A stretch of 64,000 nt of DNA. Origin: Polynucleobacter sp. JS-Safj-400b-B2. Lineage in GTDB: Bacteria > Pseudomonadota > Gammaproteobacteria > Burkholderiales > Burkholderiaceae. Below the pieces are notes generated by a model. That model was given only the letters and a program-made list of their open reading frames with translations. It ran no database searches and had not been told where the DNA came from. The position numbers and the translations under genes are program-made. Numbering within the stretch: the stretch's first letter is position 1; every line of letters begins with the position of its first letter. The DNA lies in assembly GCF_018881975.1 (NCBI RefSeq), contig NZ_JACVPJ010000001.1, positions 124,001 to 188,000 of the forward strand, read 5' to 3'. Below, in pieces: positions 16,037-26,797 of this stretch.

Positions 16037-17526
16037 GTCAATCTATTGCAACTAAAAATAGTACCGTAGTCACTTCTCCTAAAGTAGCGCTAGATGATGT
16101 GCTGCGCGAATTACATCACCGCGACCCAAGCTTGCGCCACATTAAGCCATATATCGAGTCTTTGCCGCTTGAGCGCATTTCTATTATTCCGCCTATCGAT
16201 CAGGTTATGCCTGATTTAAATCGATCATTTGCTGTGGTTTCATTGGATAGCCAAGCGGTGATCTTGCAAGAGCTTCCTACCCAGGATGGGCGCGTTGAGG
16301 TGGTCTTTCGTAAACAGGCAGATTTTAATTTATTGCTAAGAAACTACCATGTACTTGATCACAGCGGCATGATTACCACTGCTGCCCATGCGTGGCTTAA
16401 TCATCCTGAGCGGCGGCAGTTTGATCGTGTGGTATTTGAGCCAAGCGGTGCGCAGGAGGGCGATTACAACCTATACCAAGGTCTTGGAGTTATTCCCCAA
16501 AAGGGCAATTGCTCGCTATTGCGTAATCACATCCTGGAAATAATTTGCAATGGCGATAAGCCCATCTTTGATTATCTAGAGAGGTGGGTTGCTGACATTT
16601 TGCAAAAACCATCAAACCTGCCGGGTATCGCAGTGGTCCTTCGGGGCGCTGAAGGTGTTGGCAAGGGTATTTTTGGCAACGCCATCTTGCGTTTAACTGC
16701 GCCTCATTCGGTCCATGTGATTCAAGCCAATCAAATTCTTGGCCGCTTTAATGGTTTGCTATTGGGGGTTTTATATGCCTTTTTAGATGAATCGTTCTGG
16801 GCAGGAGATAAGCAGTTTGAAAGCTCGCTCAAGGGCTTAATTACCGAACGGGAGTTAACTGTTGAGCATAAAGGCAAGGAAGCAATCAAGGTATCGAACT
16901 ATGCGCGCTTTTTGATGGCATCAAACTCAGATTGGGTGGTTCCTGCTGGTCATGGTGCACGGCGGTTTTTGGTCTTAGATGTTAGTGATAAGCGTAAAGA
17001 AGATTTTGCTTATTTTAAAGAGCTTAAGAAGCAAATCGATCATGGCGGTCTTGAGGCTTGGGCGCACCACCTGCTAAAACTTGATCTCACTGACTTCGAG
17101 CTTCGCAATGTTCCTAAAACCAAGGCGCTATTTGAGCAAAAAGTTGAGTCATTCAATTCCATGCAACGATTTATTTATGAAATCCTTTTGGAGGCTTCAA
17201 ACTGCGCGGGAGCCAATGGAATTGACTGGGCTCGTGAAGTTCCTAAAGGGGCCTTCTATCAATCCTATTTGATAAAGGCCGGAGAGATTGGCGAGCGCAG
17301 GCGTGGCGATCAAATCAAATTTAGCAACACACTAAAGCTCATTCTTGGCATTCATGAAGACCGCACTTCGATCAAAGGGCAACGTGAACGCGTTTGGGTT
17401 TTTCCAAGTGTAGATATATGCCGCGAACGCTTCGCTAAATACATGGATGCAGATATTGCATGGCCTCAGATTAAAGATCTCAAGCTTTCGGACAAAATTC
17501 CGCACAAGCTAACCAAGCGGTACTAA
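16033..17526 (+). CDS. DUF5906/SF3-like primase-helicase of the island
   Basis: A 497-residue protein. The central NTPase has a Walker A of the form RGAEGVGKGIFGN (about residues 202-214), a Walker B-like LYAFLDESFW (about 246-255) and a sensor MASNSDW (about 296-302), as in D5/P4-type superfamily 3 helicases and the DUF5906 group. The C-terminal part likely holds a winged-helix domain. Such proteins start and drive replication of phage satellites and islands. It is the last of the ATGA-coupled chain. Confidence 0.85.
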   Translation: MSQSIATKNSTVVTSPKVALDDVLRELHHRDPSLRHIKPYIESLPLERISIIPPIDQVMPDLNRSFAVVSLDSQAVILQELPTQDGRVEVVFRKQADFNLLLRNYHVLDHSGMITTAAHAWLNHPERRQFDRVVFEPSGAQEGDYNLYQGLGVIPQKGNCSLLRNHILEIICNGDKPIFDYLERWVADILQKPSNLPGIAVVLRGAEGVGKGIFGNAILRLTAPHSVHVIQANQILGRFNGLLLGVLYAFLDESFWAGDKQFESSLKGLITERELTVEHKGKEAIKVSNYARFLMASNSDWVVPAGHGARRFLVLDVSDKRKEDFAYFKELKKQIDHGGLEAWAHHLLKLDLTDFELRNVPKTKALFEQKVESFNSMQRFIYEILLEASNCAGANGIDWAREVPKGAFYQSYLIKAGEIGERRRGDQIKFSNTLKLILGIHEDRTSIKGQRERVWVFPSVDICRERFAKYMDADIAWPQIKDLKLSDKIPHKLTKRY

Positions 17527-17529
17527 GGC

Positions 17530-17898
17530 ATGCTGATATCTCTTATCCAAGGATTGTCGGGGGCACTCACATCTACGCCCAATATGGACAAGCTGGCCAA
17601 GCTGACTGGTATTTTTAAATTGCTTATAGGGGGAGGTTTGGCTACTGTATTACCGCTTACCACCAAGTTAAATTTATTGGAAAACTTGGCCAGCTTGGCC
17701 AAAAGTTCAGCGGCGTTAACACGGCAAGACTTTTTGGGTGGGATGCTTATCAAAGCTCACCTTCTCATGCCGCCGCTGTTAATCAGGTTGTACCGTCTCA
17801 CCGCAATGCGAAATGCCTTTGATTATCTTCATCCGCCTGTGTACGAAGCGCACAAAACGCCATACATTCAAGCATCACACTTTCATGCATTTACCTAA
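17530..17898 (+). CDS. doubtful open frame after the helicase gene
   Basis: An open frame of 122 residues, starting 3 bases after the helicase stop. The predicted product is hydrophobic at the start (LIQGLSGALTS, KLLIGGGLATVLPL) and ends in a His-rich tail. No RBS of normal spacing and no known domain. The stretch includes an inverted repeat with GGCC cores and could instead be non-coding DNA such as an origin. Kept only as a low-confidence entry. Confidence 0.25.
   Translation: MLISLIQGLSGALTSTPNMDKLAKLTGIFKLLIGGGLATVLPLTTKLNLLENLASLAKSSAALTRQDFLGGMLIKAHLLMPPLLIRLYRLTAMRNAFDYLHPPVYEAHKTPYIQASHFHAFT
17589..17697. repeat. inverted repeat with TTGGCC cores, possible origin
   Basis: CAAGCTGGCCAAG (17589-17601) is the perfect complement of CTTGGCCAGCTTG (17685-17697), 13 bases with an 83-base gap. 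A further TTGGCC follows the right arm. It lies directly after the primase-helicase gene, where satellites often keep their replication origin; function not shown. Confidence 0.5.
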
Positions 17899-17909
17899 AG
17901 CTCTACAAC

Positions 17910-17921
17910 ACAAAATTTTGT
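17910..17921. promoter_or_regulatory. 12-base palindrome before the serine recombinase gene
   Basis: ACAAAATTTTGT is perfectly self-complementary and lies 9 bases before the recombinase ATG. It covers the ribosome-binding area and could be a regulator site; AT-rich palindromes of this size also arise by chance. Confidence 0.4.
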
Positions 17922-17930
17922 ATTCACATC

Positions 17931-19676
<1,746 letters not shown>

Positions 19677-19688
19677 TCTGAAGCTGAA

Positions 19689-19718
19689 ATTCTACCATTT
19701 TTTGAGGGTCTCTGTCGA
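19689..19718 (-). promoter_or_regulatory. promoter of tRNA-fMet
   Basis: On the minus strand, TCGACA (complement of 19713-19718) and TAGAAT (complement of 19689-19694) are 18 bases apart, with the -10 about 12 bases before the tRNA 5' end. Both boxes are close to sigma-70 consensus. Confidence 0.75.
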
Positions 19719-19831
19719 GGCATTCCTGTAAATAACGCATTAATAACGCGTTTTATCGTAGAAATTCTCGATTTAGTGGTTACCTTTAAGGAGTAACATA
19801 TTGCCACGCAACATCATTCTGAGGTTTATTA

Positions 19832-21775
19832 ATGTCAGTTAGCAATCCCGAGTTTTCAGAATCGTCCTTACTTAGGCCCGTGGAAATTTCCCGAGAGGAT
19901 CACCCTCATAAGAAGGGCGCCTCCATATCCCTCATGTTTGCCGCTATCGGTGTGGTGTTTGGCGATATTGGTACGAGCCCTCTGTACGCGCTTAAAGAAT
20001 GTTTTAGTCCTGACCACGGCATTCCATTTTCGACTGACGCTGTATATGGTGTGATCTCGATGGTATTTTGGGCTTTCGCGATTGTGGTTTCGCTAAAGTA
20101 CGTCTTATTCGTTATGCGTGCAAACAACCATGGTGAGGGCGGTATTTTGGCTCTCATGGCACTGGCTTTAAGAACGGCGCCTGCAAATTCAAAGCGCTCA
20201 CTACTCATCGTTATGGCTGGCGTGTTTGGAGCATGCATGTTCTATGGCGATGCAATTATTACGCCAGCGATTTCAGTACTCTCGGCGGTTGAGGGTCTAG
20301 AGGTGATCTCCCCTGATCTCACTCGATATGTCATACCAATCACAATTTTTATATTAGTAATCCTCTTTTTTATTCAGAAGACAGGAACTGATCTAGTTGG
20401 AAAGCTTTTTGGACCAATCATGATGCTCTGGTTTGTAGCTATTGGATTAATGGGCTTACATCAAGTTATTCAGAATCCAGCTATTTTTGCCGCTATTAAC
20501 CCGCTATTTGCTATTCGCTTTTTAGTGGAGCACTCATTACAAGGCTTTATTGTTCTGGGGGCGGTATTTTTGGTCTTAACAGGCGCTGAAGCTTTGTATG
20601 CTGATATGGGTCACTTTGGCCTCAAGCCTATTCGTATGGGCTGGTTTTTTATTGTTATGCCTTGTCTGTTGTTGAATTACTTTGGGCAGGGTGCGATGTT
20701 CTTGAATAATCCAGAGACGATCTCTAATCCTTTTTTCTTAATGGTGCCAGAAGTATGGGTATTCCCATTAGTAATTTTAGCCACCATGGCAACAGTGATC
20801 GCCTCTCAGGCTGTCATCTCCGGTGCTTTTTCAATGACCAGCCAAGCAATTTTGCTGGGATTTTTGCCCCGCATGAAAGTGCGCCACACCTCTGATAGAG
20901 AAATTGGTCAGATCTATATGCCTTTGGTGAATTGGGCTCTTTTGATTCTAGTAATCGCCGTGGTCTTAGCTTTTAAGAAATCTGAAAATTTAGCGGCTGC
21001 ATACGGTATCGCCGTTACAACTACCATGATCGTAACGACCTTCTTGGCCGCTATTGTGATGCGCGTGGTGTGGCGTTGGAATACGCTCCTGGTAACTTTG
21101 GTTATCAGTGCCTTTTTGGTAGTGGATTTAGCTTTCTTAACTGCTAATCTTTTAAAGATTATGGAAGGAGGCTGGTTCCCTTTATTGCTTGGAGCAATTT
21201 GCTTCCTATTTTTAATAACTTGGTATCAGGGCCGTAAGATTTTGCGACAGAATGCAATCAATAACGGTTTTGAATTAAAGAGCTTTATCGATTCGTTAAT
21301 GACTCATCCTCCGCACCGGGTAGAAGGTACGGCCGTCTTCTTAACGGCGCATGTGGATTATTTGCCCGTCTCTTTCCTGCATAACTTGAAACACAACCAT
21401 GTATTGCATGAGAGAGTCTTTTTCCTAAAAGTGAGTATCTGGGATGTGCCATACGTTAAAGATAGTGAACGCATTACCTTGCGTGATCTTGGAAATGGCA
21501 TTTACGTAGTGCGTGCGGTTTATGGTTTTAATGAAACACCGGACATGGGTCAAATTATTGAGTTGATTGAAAAATCCTCCGATTTGAAATTTGATGCAAT
21601 GAACACTTCATTCTTTTTGTCCCGTGACACTATTGTTTCCACTGAGATTCCAGGAATGGTTATATGGCGCGAAAAATTATTCTGCTGGATGTATCAAAAT
21701 GCTGGACGCCAATCCGACTTCTTTAAGATTCCCGCAAACCGCTTAGTTGAGTTGGGTGCAAAGGTCGAGATTTGA
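19832..21775 (+). CDS. kup: KUP-family potassium uptake permease
   Basis: A 647-residue inner-membrane K+ importer driven by proton co-transport. Seen: the family start [18 protein letters not shown] at about residues 35-52, about 12 membrane segments in the first 470 residues, and a cytosolic C-terminal domain ([16 protein letters not shown]). The length is near that of E. coli Kup (622). Its ATG follows GAGG. The stop overlaps the next gene by 4 bases. It is the first core gene after the island. Confidence 0.96.
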   Translation: MSVSNPEFSESSLLRPVEISREDHPHKKGASISLMFAAIGVVFGDIGTSPLYALKECFSPDHGIPFSTDAVYGVISMVFWAFAIVVSLKYVLFVMRANNHGEGGILALMALALRTAPANSKRSLLIVMAGVFGACMFYGDAIITPAISVLSAVEGLEVISPDLTRYVIPITIFILVILFFIQKTGTDLVGKLFGPIMMLWFVAIGLMGLHQVIQNPAIFAAINPLFAIRFLVEHSLQGFIVLGAVFLVLTGAEALYADMGHFGLKPIRMGWFFIVMPCLLLNYFGQGAMFLNNPETISNPFFLMVPEVWVFPLVILATMATVIASQAVISGAFSMTSQAILLGFLPRMKVRHTSDREIGQIYMPLVNWALLILVIAVVLAFKKSENLAAAYGIAVTTTMIVTTFLAAIVMRVVWRWNTLLVTLVISAFLVVDLAFLTANLLKIMEGGWFPLLLGAICFLFLITWYQGRKILRQNAINNGFELKSFIDSLMTHPPHRVEGTAVFLTAHVDYLPVSFLHNLKHNHVLHERVFFLKVSIWDVPYVKDSERITLRDLGNGIYVVRAVYGFNETPDMGQIIELIEKSSDLKFDAMNTSFFLSRDTIVSTEIPGMVIWREKLFCWMYQNAGRQSDFFKIPANRLVELGAKVEI

Positions 21776-22281
21776 GAAAGAGCCTTCTGCTTCAATCGAA
21801 AATATTTATTTCAATATTTTTATTAGCTTCTGCATTGAGCGGCGTTGTACTTGCCACTCCTGCAGAAGAGGCAGAGCTAGAGCAATTAGATAAGATTGAG
21901 CAAGAGTTGGAGCTTCAGCGTGAATGGTCTAAGTACCGTTGGGGTAAAGCATCTGCCGAGTGTTATCAGAAGTATTGGGTTAACTCTTGCTTGAGGGATG
22001 CTCGCGCAGATTATCGCAAGGAAATCGATCCCATTCGCGAGCAAGAGGTAGCTTTGCATGAAGTTCAGCGCAAGCTTCGTGAAAGCTTAAAGAATCAAGA
22101 GGATATTAAGCGTGCGGCTGAGCGTGCTTCTCCAGAAAAAGCTGCCGAACGAGCCGCTAATCAGAGCGAGTTTGATCAGAAGCAAAAAGATGCTGCAGCA
22201 AGAGCAGCCGATCTAGAGCAACGTCGTAAGGATGCCCCTAAGCGAGCTCAAGAAAATAAAGCGGGCACTCAGCTCGATTAA
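21772..22281 (+). CDS. periplasmic coiled-coil protein, unknown function
   Basis: A 169-residue protein with a TTG start overlapping the kup stop (TTGA). Residues 1-28 are a signal peptide ([20 protein letters not shown]). The mature part is charged and helical with long Glu/Lys/Arg/Ala runs ([19 protein letters not shown]), like a coiled coil, and two cysteines near residue 65-76. Similar proteins are common in Burkholderiales next to kup; the role is unknown. Confidence 0.7.
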   Translation: MRKSLLLQSKIFISIFLLASALSGVVLATPAEEAELEQLDKIEQELELQREWSKYRWGKASAECYQKYWVNSCLRDARADYRKEIDPIREQEVALHEVQRKLRESLKNQEDIKRAAERASPEKAAERAANQSEFDQKQKDAAARAADLEQRRKDAPKRAQENKAGTQLD

Positions 22282-22317
22282 TTTTTCCAATTTAATTTTT
22301 ACTTATTTAGGCAATCC

Positions 22318-23682
22318 TTGGCTAAAGTCAAATCGATTTATATCTGTCAGTCTTGTGGTGGAACCTCTGCTAAGTGGCAGGGCCAATGTCCATCATGTCA
22401 GGCTTGGAATACCTTGGAAGAGGGCTTGCCTGAGACAACACAAAACGCTCGTTTTCAGGGTTTGGCACAATCATTGCCAAGACAAAAGCTATCCGCTATC
22501 AGCGCTGAAGATCTGCCAAGATTTAGTACGGGTGTAGAGGAGTTTGATCGCGTACTGGGAGGCGGCTTAGTTCCAGGTGGTGTAGTCCTATTGGGCGGTG
22601 ATCCAGGTATAGGTAAATCCACTTTGTTACTGCAAGCATTGGCGGAGATGAGCTCAGCTGGTATGAATGTGCTCTATAGCAGTGGTGAAGAATCCGCTGC
22701 GCAGATTGCTTTGCGTGCAAAACGTATTGCATTGGATGCGCCGCAACTTGAAGTGTTGGCAGAGATTCAGTTGGAAAAACTCATTTCTATTATGGATACT
22801 GTTAAGCCACAAGTATTGGTGGTGGACTCTATACAGACTTTATATTCAGAAGTATTGAGTTCTGCTCCTGGCTCTGTAGCCCAAGTGCGAGAGTGTGCAG
22901 CCCAGTTAACTCGCGCTGCTAAATCAAGCGGTATCTGTGTGCTAATGGTGGGTCACGTTACGAAAGATGGTCACCTTGCTGGACCTCGGGTTCTTGAACA
23001 TATCGTAGATACAGTCTTGTATTTTGAGGGTGATACTCACTCTTCTTTCCGCTTAGTGCGCTCTATTAAGAATCGTTTTGGCGCAGTTAATGAGTTGGGA
23101 GTCTTTGCGATGACCGAAAAAGGTCTGCGTGGCGTTACCAACCCATCAGCTATTTTCTTATCGCAACATGAGCAAATGGTTCCAGGTGCCTGCGTATTGG
23201 TAACGCAAGAAGGTAGTAGACCTCTGCTAGTGGAGATTCAAGCTTTGGTAGATACAGCGCATGTTCCTAATCCTCGCCGCTTAGCTGTTGGCTTAGAGCA
23301 AGCTCGGTTAGCAATGCTCTTGGCGGTGTTACATCGTCATGCCGGTATTGCCTGTTTTGATCAAGATGTTTTCTTAAATGCGGTAGGTGGCGTTAAGATT
23401 TCTGAGCCGGCCGCTGACTTAGCCGTTCTTCTGGCTATTCAGTCTTCGATTCGCAATCGCGCATTACCAAAAGAGTTGATTGTCTTTGGTGAAGTTGGCT
23501 TGGCGGGTGAGATTCGTCCCTGCCCACGCGGTCAGGAGCGCTTGAAAGAGGCGGCGAAGTTAGGTTTCACTGTGGCCATCATCCCCAAAGCGAATATGCC
23601 GAAGATCAAGATTCCAGGATTAAAGGTAATTCCAGTTGAGCGTATTGATCAGGCAATTGCCGCTGCTGCAGAGTTAAGTTAA
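22318..23682 (+). CDS. radA: DNA repair ATPase RadA
   Basis: A 454-residue RecA-like branch migration helicase acting in recombination repair. Order: N-terminal C4 zinc finger (CQSCGGTSAKWQGQCPSC, residues 10-27), ATPase core with Walker A GGDPGIGKST (93-102), the RadA-specific KNRFGAVNELGVF near 252, and a C-terminal Lon-like domain. A TTG start is used (AKVKSIYIC). Convergent with prmB, 11 bases apart, without an obvious terminator. Confidence 0.97.
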   Translation: MAKVKSIYICQSCGGTSAKWQGQCPSCQAWNTLEEGLPETTQNARFQGLAQSLPRQKLSAISAEDLPRFSTGVEEFDRVLGGGLVPGGVVLLGGDPGIGKSTLLLQALAEMSSAGMNVLYSSGEESAAQIALRAKRIALDAPQLEVLAEIQLEKLISIMDTVKPQVLVVDSIQTLYSEVLSSAPGSVAQVRECAAQLTRAAKSSGICVLMVGHVTKDGHLAGPRVLEHIVDTVLYFEGDTHSSFRLVRSIKNRFGAVNELGVFAMTEKGLRGVTNPSAIFLSQHEQMVPGACVLVTQEGSRPLLVEIQALVDTAHVPNPRRLAVGLEQARLAMLLAVLHRHAGIACFDQDVFLNAVGGVKISEPAADLAVLLAIQSSIRNRALPKELIVFGEVGLAGEIRPCPRGQERLKEAAKLGFTVAIIPKANMPKIKIPGLKVIPVERIDQAIAAAAELS

Positions 23683-23693
23683 CTCTTCTTTGC

Positions 23694-24590
23694 TTAGCGC
23701 AAATCTTCTGCTTGAATCAGTAAGACTTGCTCTTCCCCAGCAGAGACTTCCATCCAGATTGCCGGAATTTGTGGGAAAGCTTTTTTGAAGTTCTCATATT
23801 CATTGCCAATCTCAAGCAGAAGGGCTCCGCGCTCAGATAAGTAATCGGACGCTGAAGCAATAATGCGCCTGATTAAATCCATGCCATCTTCTCCACCAGC
23901 TAAAGCTAATTCTGGTTCGGCATGATATTCCGCGGGAAGCGCATTCATTGAGGCGGCATTGACATAAGGTGGATTGCAAATAATGAGATCGAAGAGGTTA
24001 TCTTCATTGGGTTCTGGCAAAGCATCCCAGAGATCTCCATTTAACAAATCGATTTGAGAACCTAGGCTGTGACGGTCGACGTTACGTGCCGCTACCGAGA
24101 GTGCGGGCATACTGATATCGCAGGCACTCACATGAATATCTGGGCATGATAAAGCCAATAGGGCTGCCAGTGAACCATTGCCCGTGCAAAGATCAAGCGC
24201 TTTGCCATCGGCAGGCAACCAGGGCTCTAGCGAGCCATCAACAATGAGTTCTGCAATCCAAGAACGTGGAACAATACTTTGCTCACTGCTGAAAAAAGGT
24301 ACGCCCATGAGCCAGGCTTCACCCAAGATGTAAGCAAGTGGTTTGCGTGTAGAGATTCTGGTGTCAGCGATAGCTGATGCTTTTTGCTGTTGCTCTTTGG
24401 TGATTGCATCATCCAAATGATCTAGAGCTTCTGCTGGGCTAAGGTCGAGTTGTTTGCTGATAATCCACAAGGCTTCGCTTTTTGCATCAATTGCCCCGTG
24501 GCCGTAATGCAACTTTGCTGCTTCAAGTTTTTGTGCGATCTGATCGATGCACTGATTTACCGTAAGGTGTTGCTGAGACTCAGGGTCCAT
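23694..24590 (-). CDS. prmB: 50S ribosomal protein L3 glutamine N5-methyltransferase
   Basis: A 298-residue SAM-dependent methyltransferase that modifies L3 during ribosome assembly. Seen: an N-terminal helical bundle, the SAM motif ALDLCTGNGSLAAL near residue 130, and the catalytic NPPYVNAASM near 205 typical of the HemK/PrmB group. The LCTGNGS variant is more like PrmB than PrmC. It is the last gene of the minus-strand dapD-dapE-prmB unit. Confidence 0.9.
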   Translation of the reverse strand: MDPESQQHLTVNQCIDQIAQKLEAAKLHYGHGAIDAKSEALWIISKQLDLSPAEALDHLDDAITKEQQQKASAIADTRISTRKPLAYILGEAWLMGVPFFSSEQSIVPRSWIAELIVDGSLEPWLPADGKALDLCTGNGSLAALLALSCPDIHVSACDISMPALSVAARNVDRHSLGSQIDLLNGDLWDALPEPNEDNLFDLIICNPPYVNAASMNALPAEYHAEPELALAGGEDGMDLIRRIIASASDYLSERGALLLEIGNEYENFKKAFPQIPAIWMEVSAGEEQVLLIQAEDLR

Positions 24591-24635
24591 GATGGAGAAT
24601 TTTTTTAAGGGAAAGGGCGCGCGACGAAGCAGTGC

Positions 24636-25787
24636 TTAAGCAATTAATTGCTCGAGTGTCTTGCGGTAGATATTTTTAAGGGGCACCACATCATCAACAA
24701 TGACGCACTCGTCGATTTTGTGGCTAGTAGCATTGAGGGGGCCAAATTCCACCACCTCTTTGCAAATCTTAGCGATAAAGCGACCATCACTTGTGCCGCC
24801 AGTAGTGGACAGTTCTGTATCAATATTGGTTTCTGCTTTGATGGCTTTGCGTAATGCTCCAGCCAAATCGCCGTCACCAGTGATGAATGGACTGCCGCCC
24901 AATACCCAATCAATCTCAAAATCCAGACCCACGTCTTTCAGAATCTTTTCTAGACGCTCACGCAATTGCTCTGGCTTACTCTCTGTGGAGAAGCGGAAAT
25001 TAAAGTCGATAACCAGTTCGCCGGGTATGACGTTATTTGCACCTGTACCCGCATGTACATTGGATATCTGAAAACTGGTAGGCTGGAAATATTCATTGCC
25101 TTTATCCCACTCAGTTTCTACTAATGCAGAAATTGCTGGTGCAGACAGATGAATGGGATTCTTGCCTAAGTGGGGATAGGCAATGTGCGCCTGAATACCT
25201 TTTACTTTTAGCTTGCCGGATAAAGAACCACGGCGACCATTCTTGATCATGTCACCAAGTTGATCAACTGAAGTTGGTTCGCCAATCACACAATAATCCA
25301 AACGCTGCCCCTGTTTTTGCAAGCGCTCACACATGATGAAAGTGCCATCATTAGCGGGGCCTTCTTCGTCACTAGTGATTAAGAAGGCAATAGAGCCTTC
25401 ATGATCTGGGTGTGCAGTGACAAATTCTTCTGTAGCAACAACAAAACCTGCAAGGGAAGTTTTCATATCCGCTGCGCCACGCCCATAGAGCATGCCGTCA
25501 CGAATAGTTGGGGTAAAGGGATTGTTAGTCCATTTCTCCAGTGGGCCTGTAGGCACCACATCGGTATGGCCTGCAAAGACCAAGACTTTGCCTTGGTCCC
25601 CAGCCTGACCTTTTTTAATTGCCCACAAGTTAGTGACCTGAAAACTTTCAGGACCGCTCACCACACTCTCAGTATGAAAACCAATCGCCTGCAATCTTTT
25701 TGTGATTAAATCTTGGCAGCCACCATCAGCCGGTGTTACGGAATGGCAGGAGATGAGAGCTTCTGTAAGCTCAAGTGTGGCGCTCAT
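24636..25787 (-). CDS. dapE: succinyl-diaminopimelate desuccinylase
   Basis: A 383-residue zinc peptidase-like enzyme of the M20 family. It removes succinate from N-succinyl-LL-diaminopimelate in lysine and peptidoglycan synthesis. Seen: the metal motif [13 protein letters not shown] near residue 70, [10 protein letters not shown] near 138 with the catalytic glutamate, and the C-terminal [10 protein letters not shown]. It lies 8 bases after dapD, which makes the preceding step, so they are one operon. Confidence 0.96.
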   Translation of the reverse strand: MSATLELTEALISCHSVTPADGGCQDLITKRLQAIGFHTESVVSGPESFQVTNLWAIKKGQAGDQGKVLVFAGHTDVVPTGPLEKWTNNPFTPTIRDGMLYGRGAADMKTSLAGFVVATEEFVTAHPDHEGSIAFLITSDEEGPANDGTFIMCERLQKQGQRLDYCVIGEPTSVDQLGDMIKNGRRGSLSGKLKVKGIQAHIAYPHLGKNPIHLSAPAISALVETEWDKGNEYFQPTSFQISNVHAGTGANNVIPGELVIDFNFRFSTESKPEQLRERLEKILKDVGLDFEIDWVLGGSPFITGDGDLAGALRKAIKAETNIDTELSTTGGTSDGRFIAKICKEVVEFGPLNATSHKIDECVIVDDVVPLKNIYRKTLEQLIA

Positions 25788-25795
25788 GGATTTAA

Positions 25796-26623
25796 TTAGT
25801 CGCGAAGTAATTCGTTGATGGCAGTCTTTGCTCTAGTTTGAGCATCAACTTTTTTAACGATGATTGCTGCATACAGACTGTACTTGCCGCATGCGGAGGG
25901 AAGGGAGCCTGGCACAACGACTGAGCCAGCCGGAACGCGACCATAGTGCACTTCACCAGTTTCGCGGTCGTAGATCTTGGTGCTCTGACCAATGTAGACG
26001 CCCATAGATAAAACAGCGTTTTCTTCGATAACTACGCCTTCAACTACCTCGGAGCGCGCACCAATGAAGCAGTTATCTTCAATAATGACTGGGCCGGCTT
26101 GGATTGGCTCCAAAACGCCGCCAATACCAACACCGCCGGAAAGATGTACGTTTTTGCCGATCTGGGCACAAGAGCCTACAGTTGCCCAAGTGTCGACCAT
26201 TGTGCCTTCACCTACGTAAGCGCCAATATTCACGTAAGAAGGCATTAAAACAGCGTTTTTGCCGATAAATGAGCCGCGGCGAGCTACTGCAGGGGGTACC
26301 ACGCGGAAACCACCGGCGGCAAAGTCCGCTTCTGTGTAGTTCTCAAACTTACTAGGAACCTTATCGTAGAACTGGGTATATCCCCCAGCGCCCATTGGTT
26401 TATTGTCTTCTAGGCGGAAAGAGAGCAGAACGGCCTTCTTAACCCATTGATTTACTTCCCACTTGCCAACATCGCGGCGCTCTGCCACACGAATGGTGCC
26501 GGCATTAAGGCCTTCTAAAACGGCATTTACGGCATTACGGACATCCCCAGGGGCGCTATCTGGAGACAGGTTTGCGCGGTTTTCCCAGGCTTGTTCAATG
26601 ATGTTTTGTGGTGATTGGCTCAT
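25796..26623 (-). CDS. dapD: 2,3,4,5-tetrahydropyridine-2,6-dicarboxylate N-succinyltransferase
   Basis: A 275-residue left-handed beta-helix acyltransferase of the hexapeptide-repeat type, working as a trimer. It uses succinyl-CoA in the lysine/diaminopimelate pathway. Seen: the N-terminal helical part, then repeats from about residue 100 ([33 protein letters not shown]). It is first in the dapD-dapE-prmB unit, which points away from smc. Confidence 0.96.
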   Translation of the reverse strand: MSQSPQNIIEQAWENRANLSPDSAPGDVRNAVNAVLEGLNAGTIRVAERRDVGKWEVNQWVKKAVLLSFRLEDNKPMGAGGYTQFYDKVPSKFENYTEADFAAGGFRVVPPAVARRGSFIGKNAVLMPSYVNIGAYVGEGTMVDTWATVGSCAQIGKNVHLSGGVGIGGVLEPIQAGPVIIEDNCFIGARSEVVEGVVIEENAVLSMGVYIGQSTKIYDRETGEVHYGRVPAGSVVVPGSLPSACGKYSLYAAIIVKKVDAQTRAKTAINELLRD

Positions 26624-26797
26624 GCTTTTTAGTTAACTATCAGATTGTTAAGGGATTTTGTCCCTGAAGGTGGATTTATCATTATATAGATGGGGGGAAA
26701 ACGCGTCCAAGCAGGCAAGAGCTTGCTATCATCTTCCCACTTTAGCTTTAATCTTTACCCCTTTATTTGAACCTCTTTTTCCCCTGCAAAGTACGCC

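Noticed and set aside
17523..17753. Minus-strand frame of 76 residues opposite the frame at 17530
   Set aside because: It is the complement of the inverted-repeat region, with no RBS or motif; likely a shadow.
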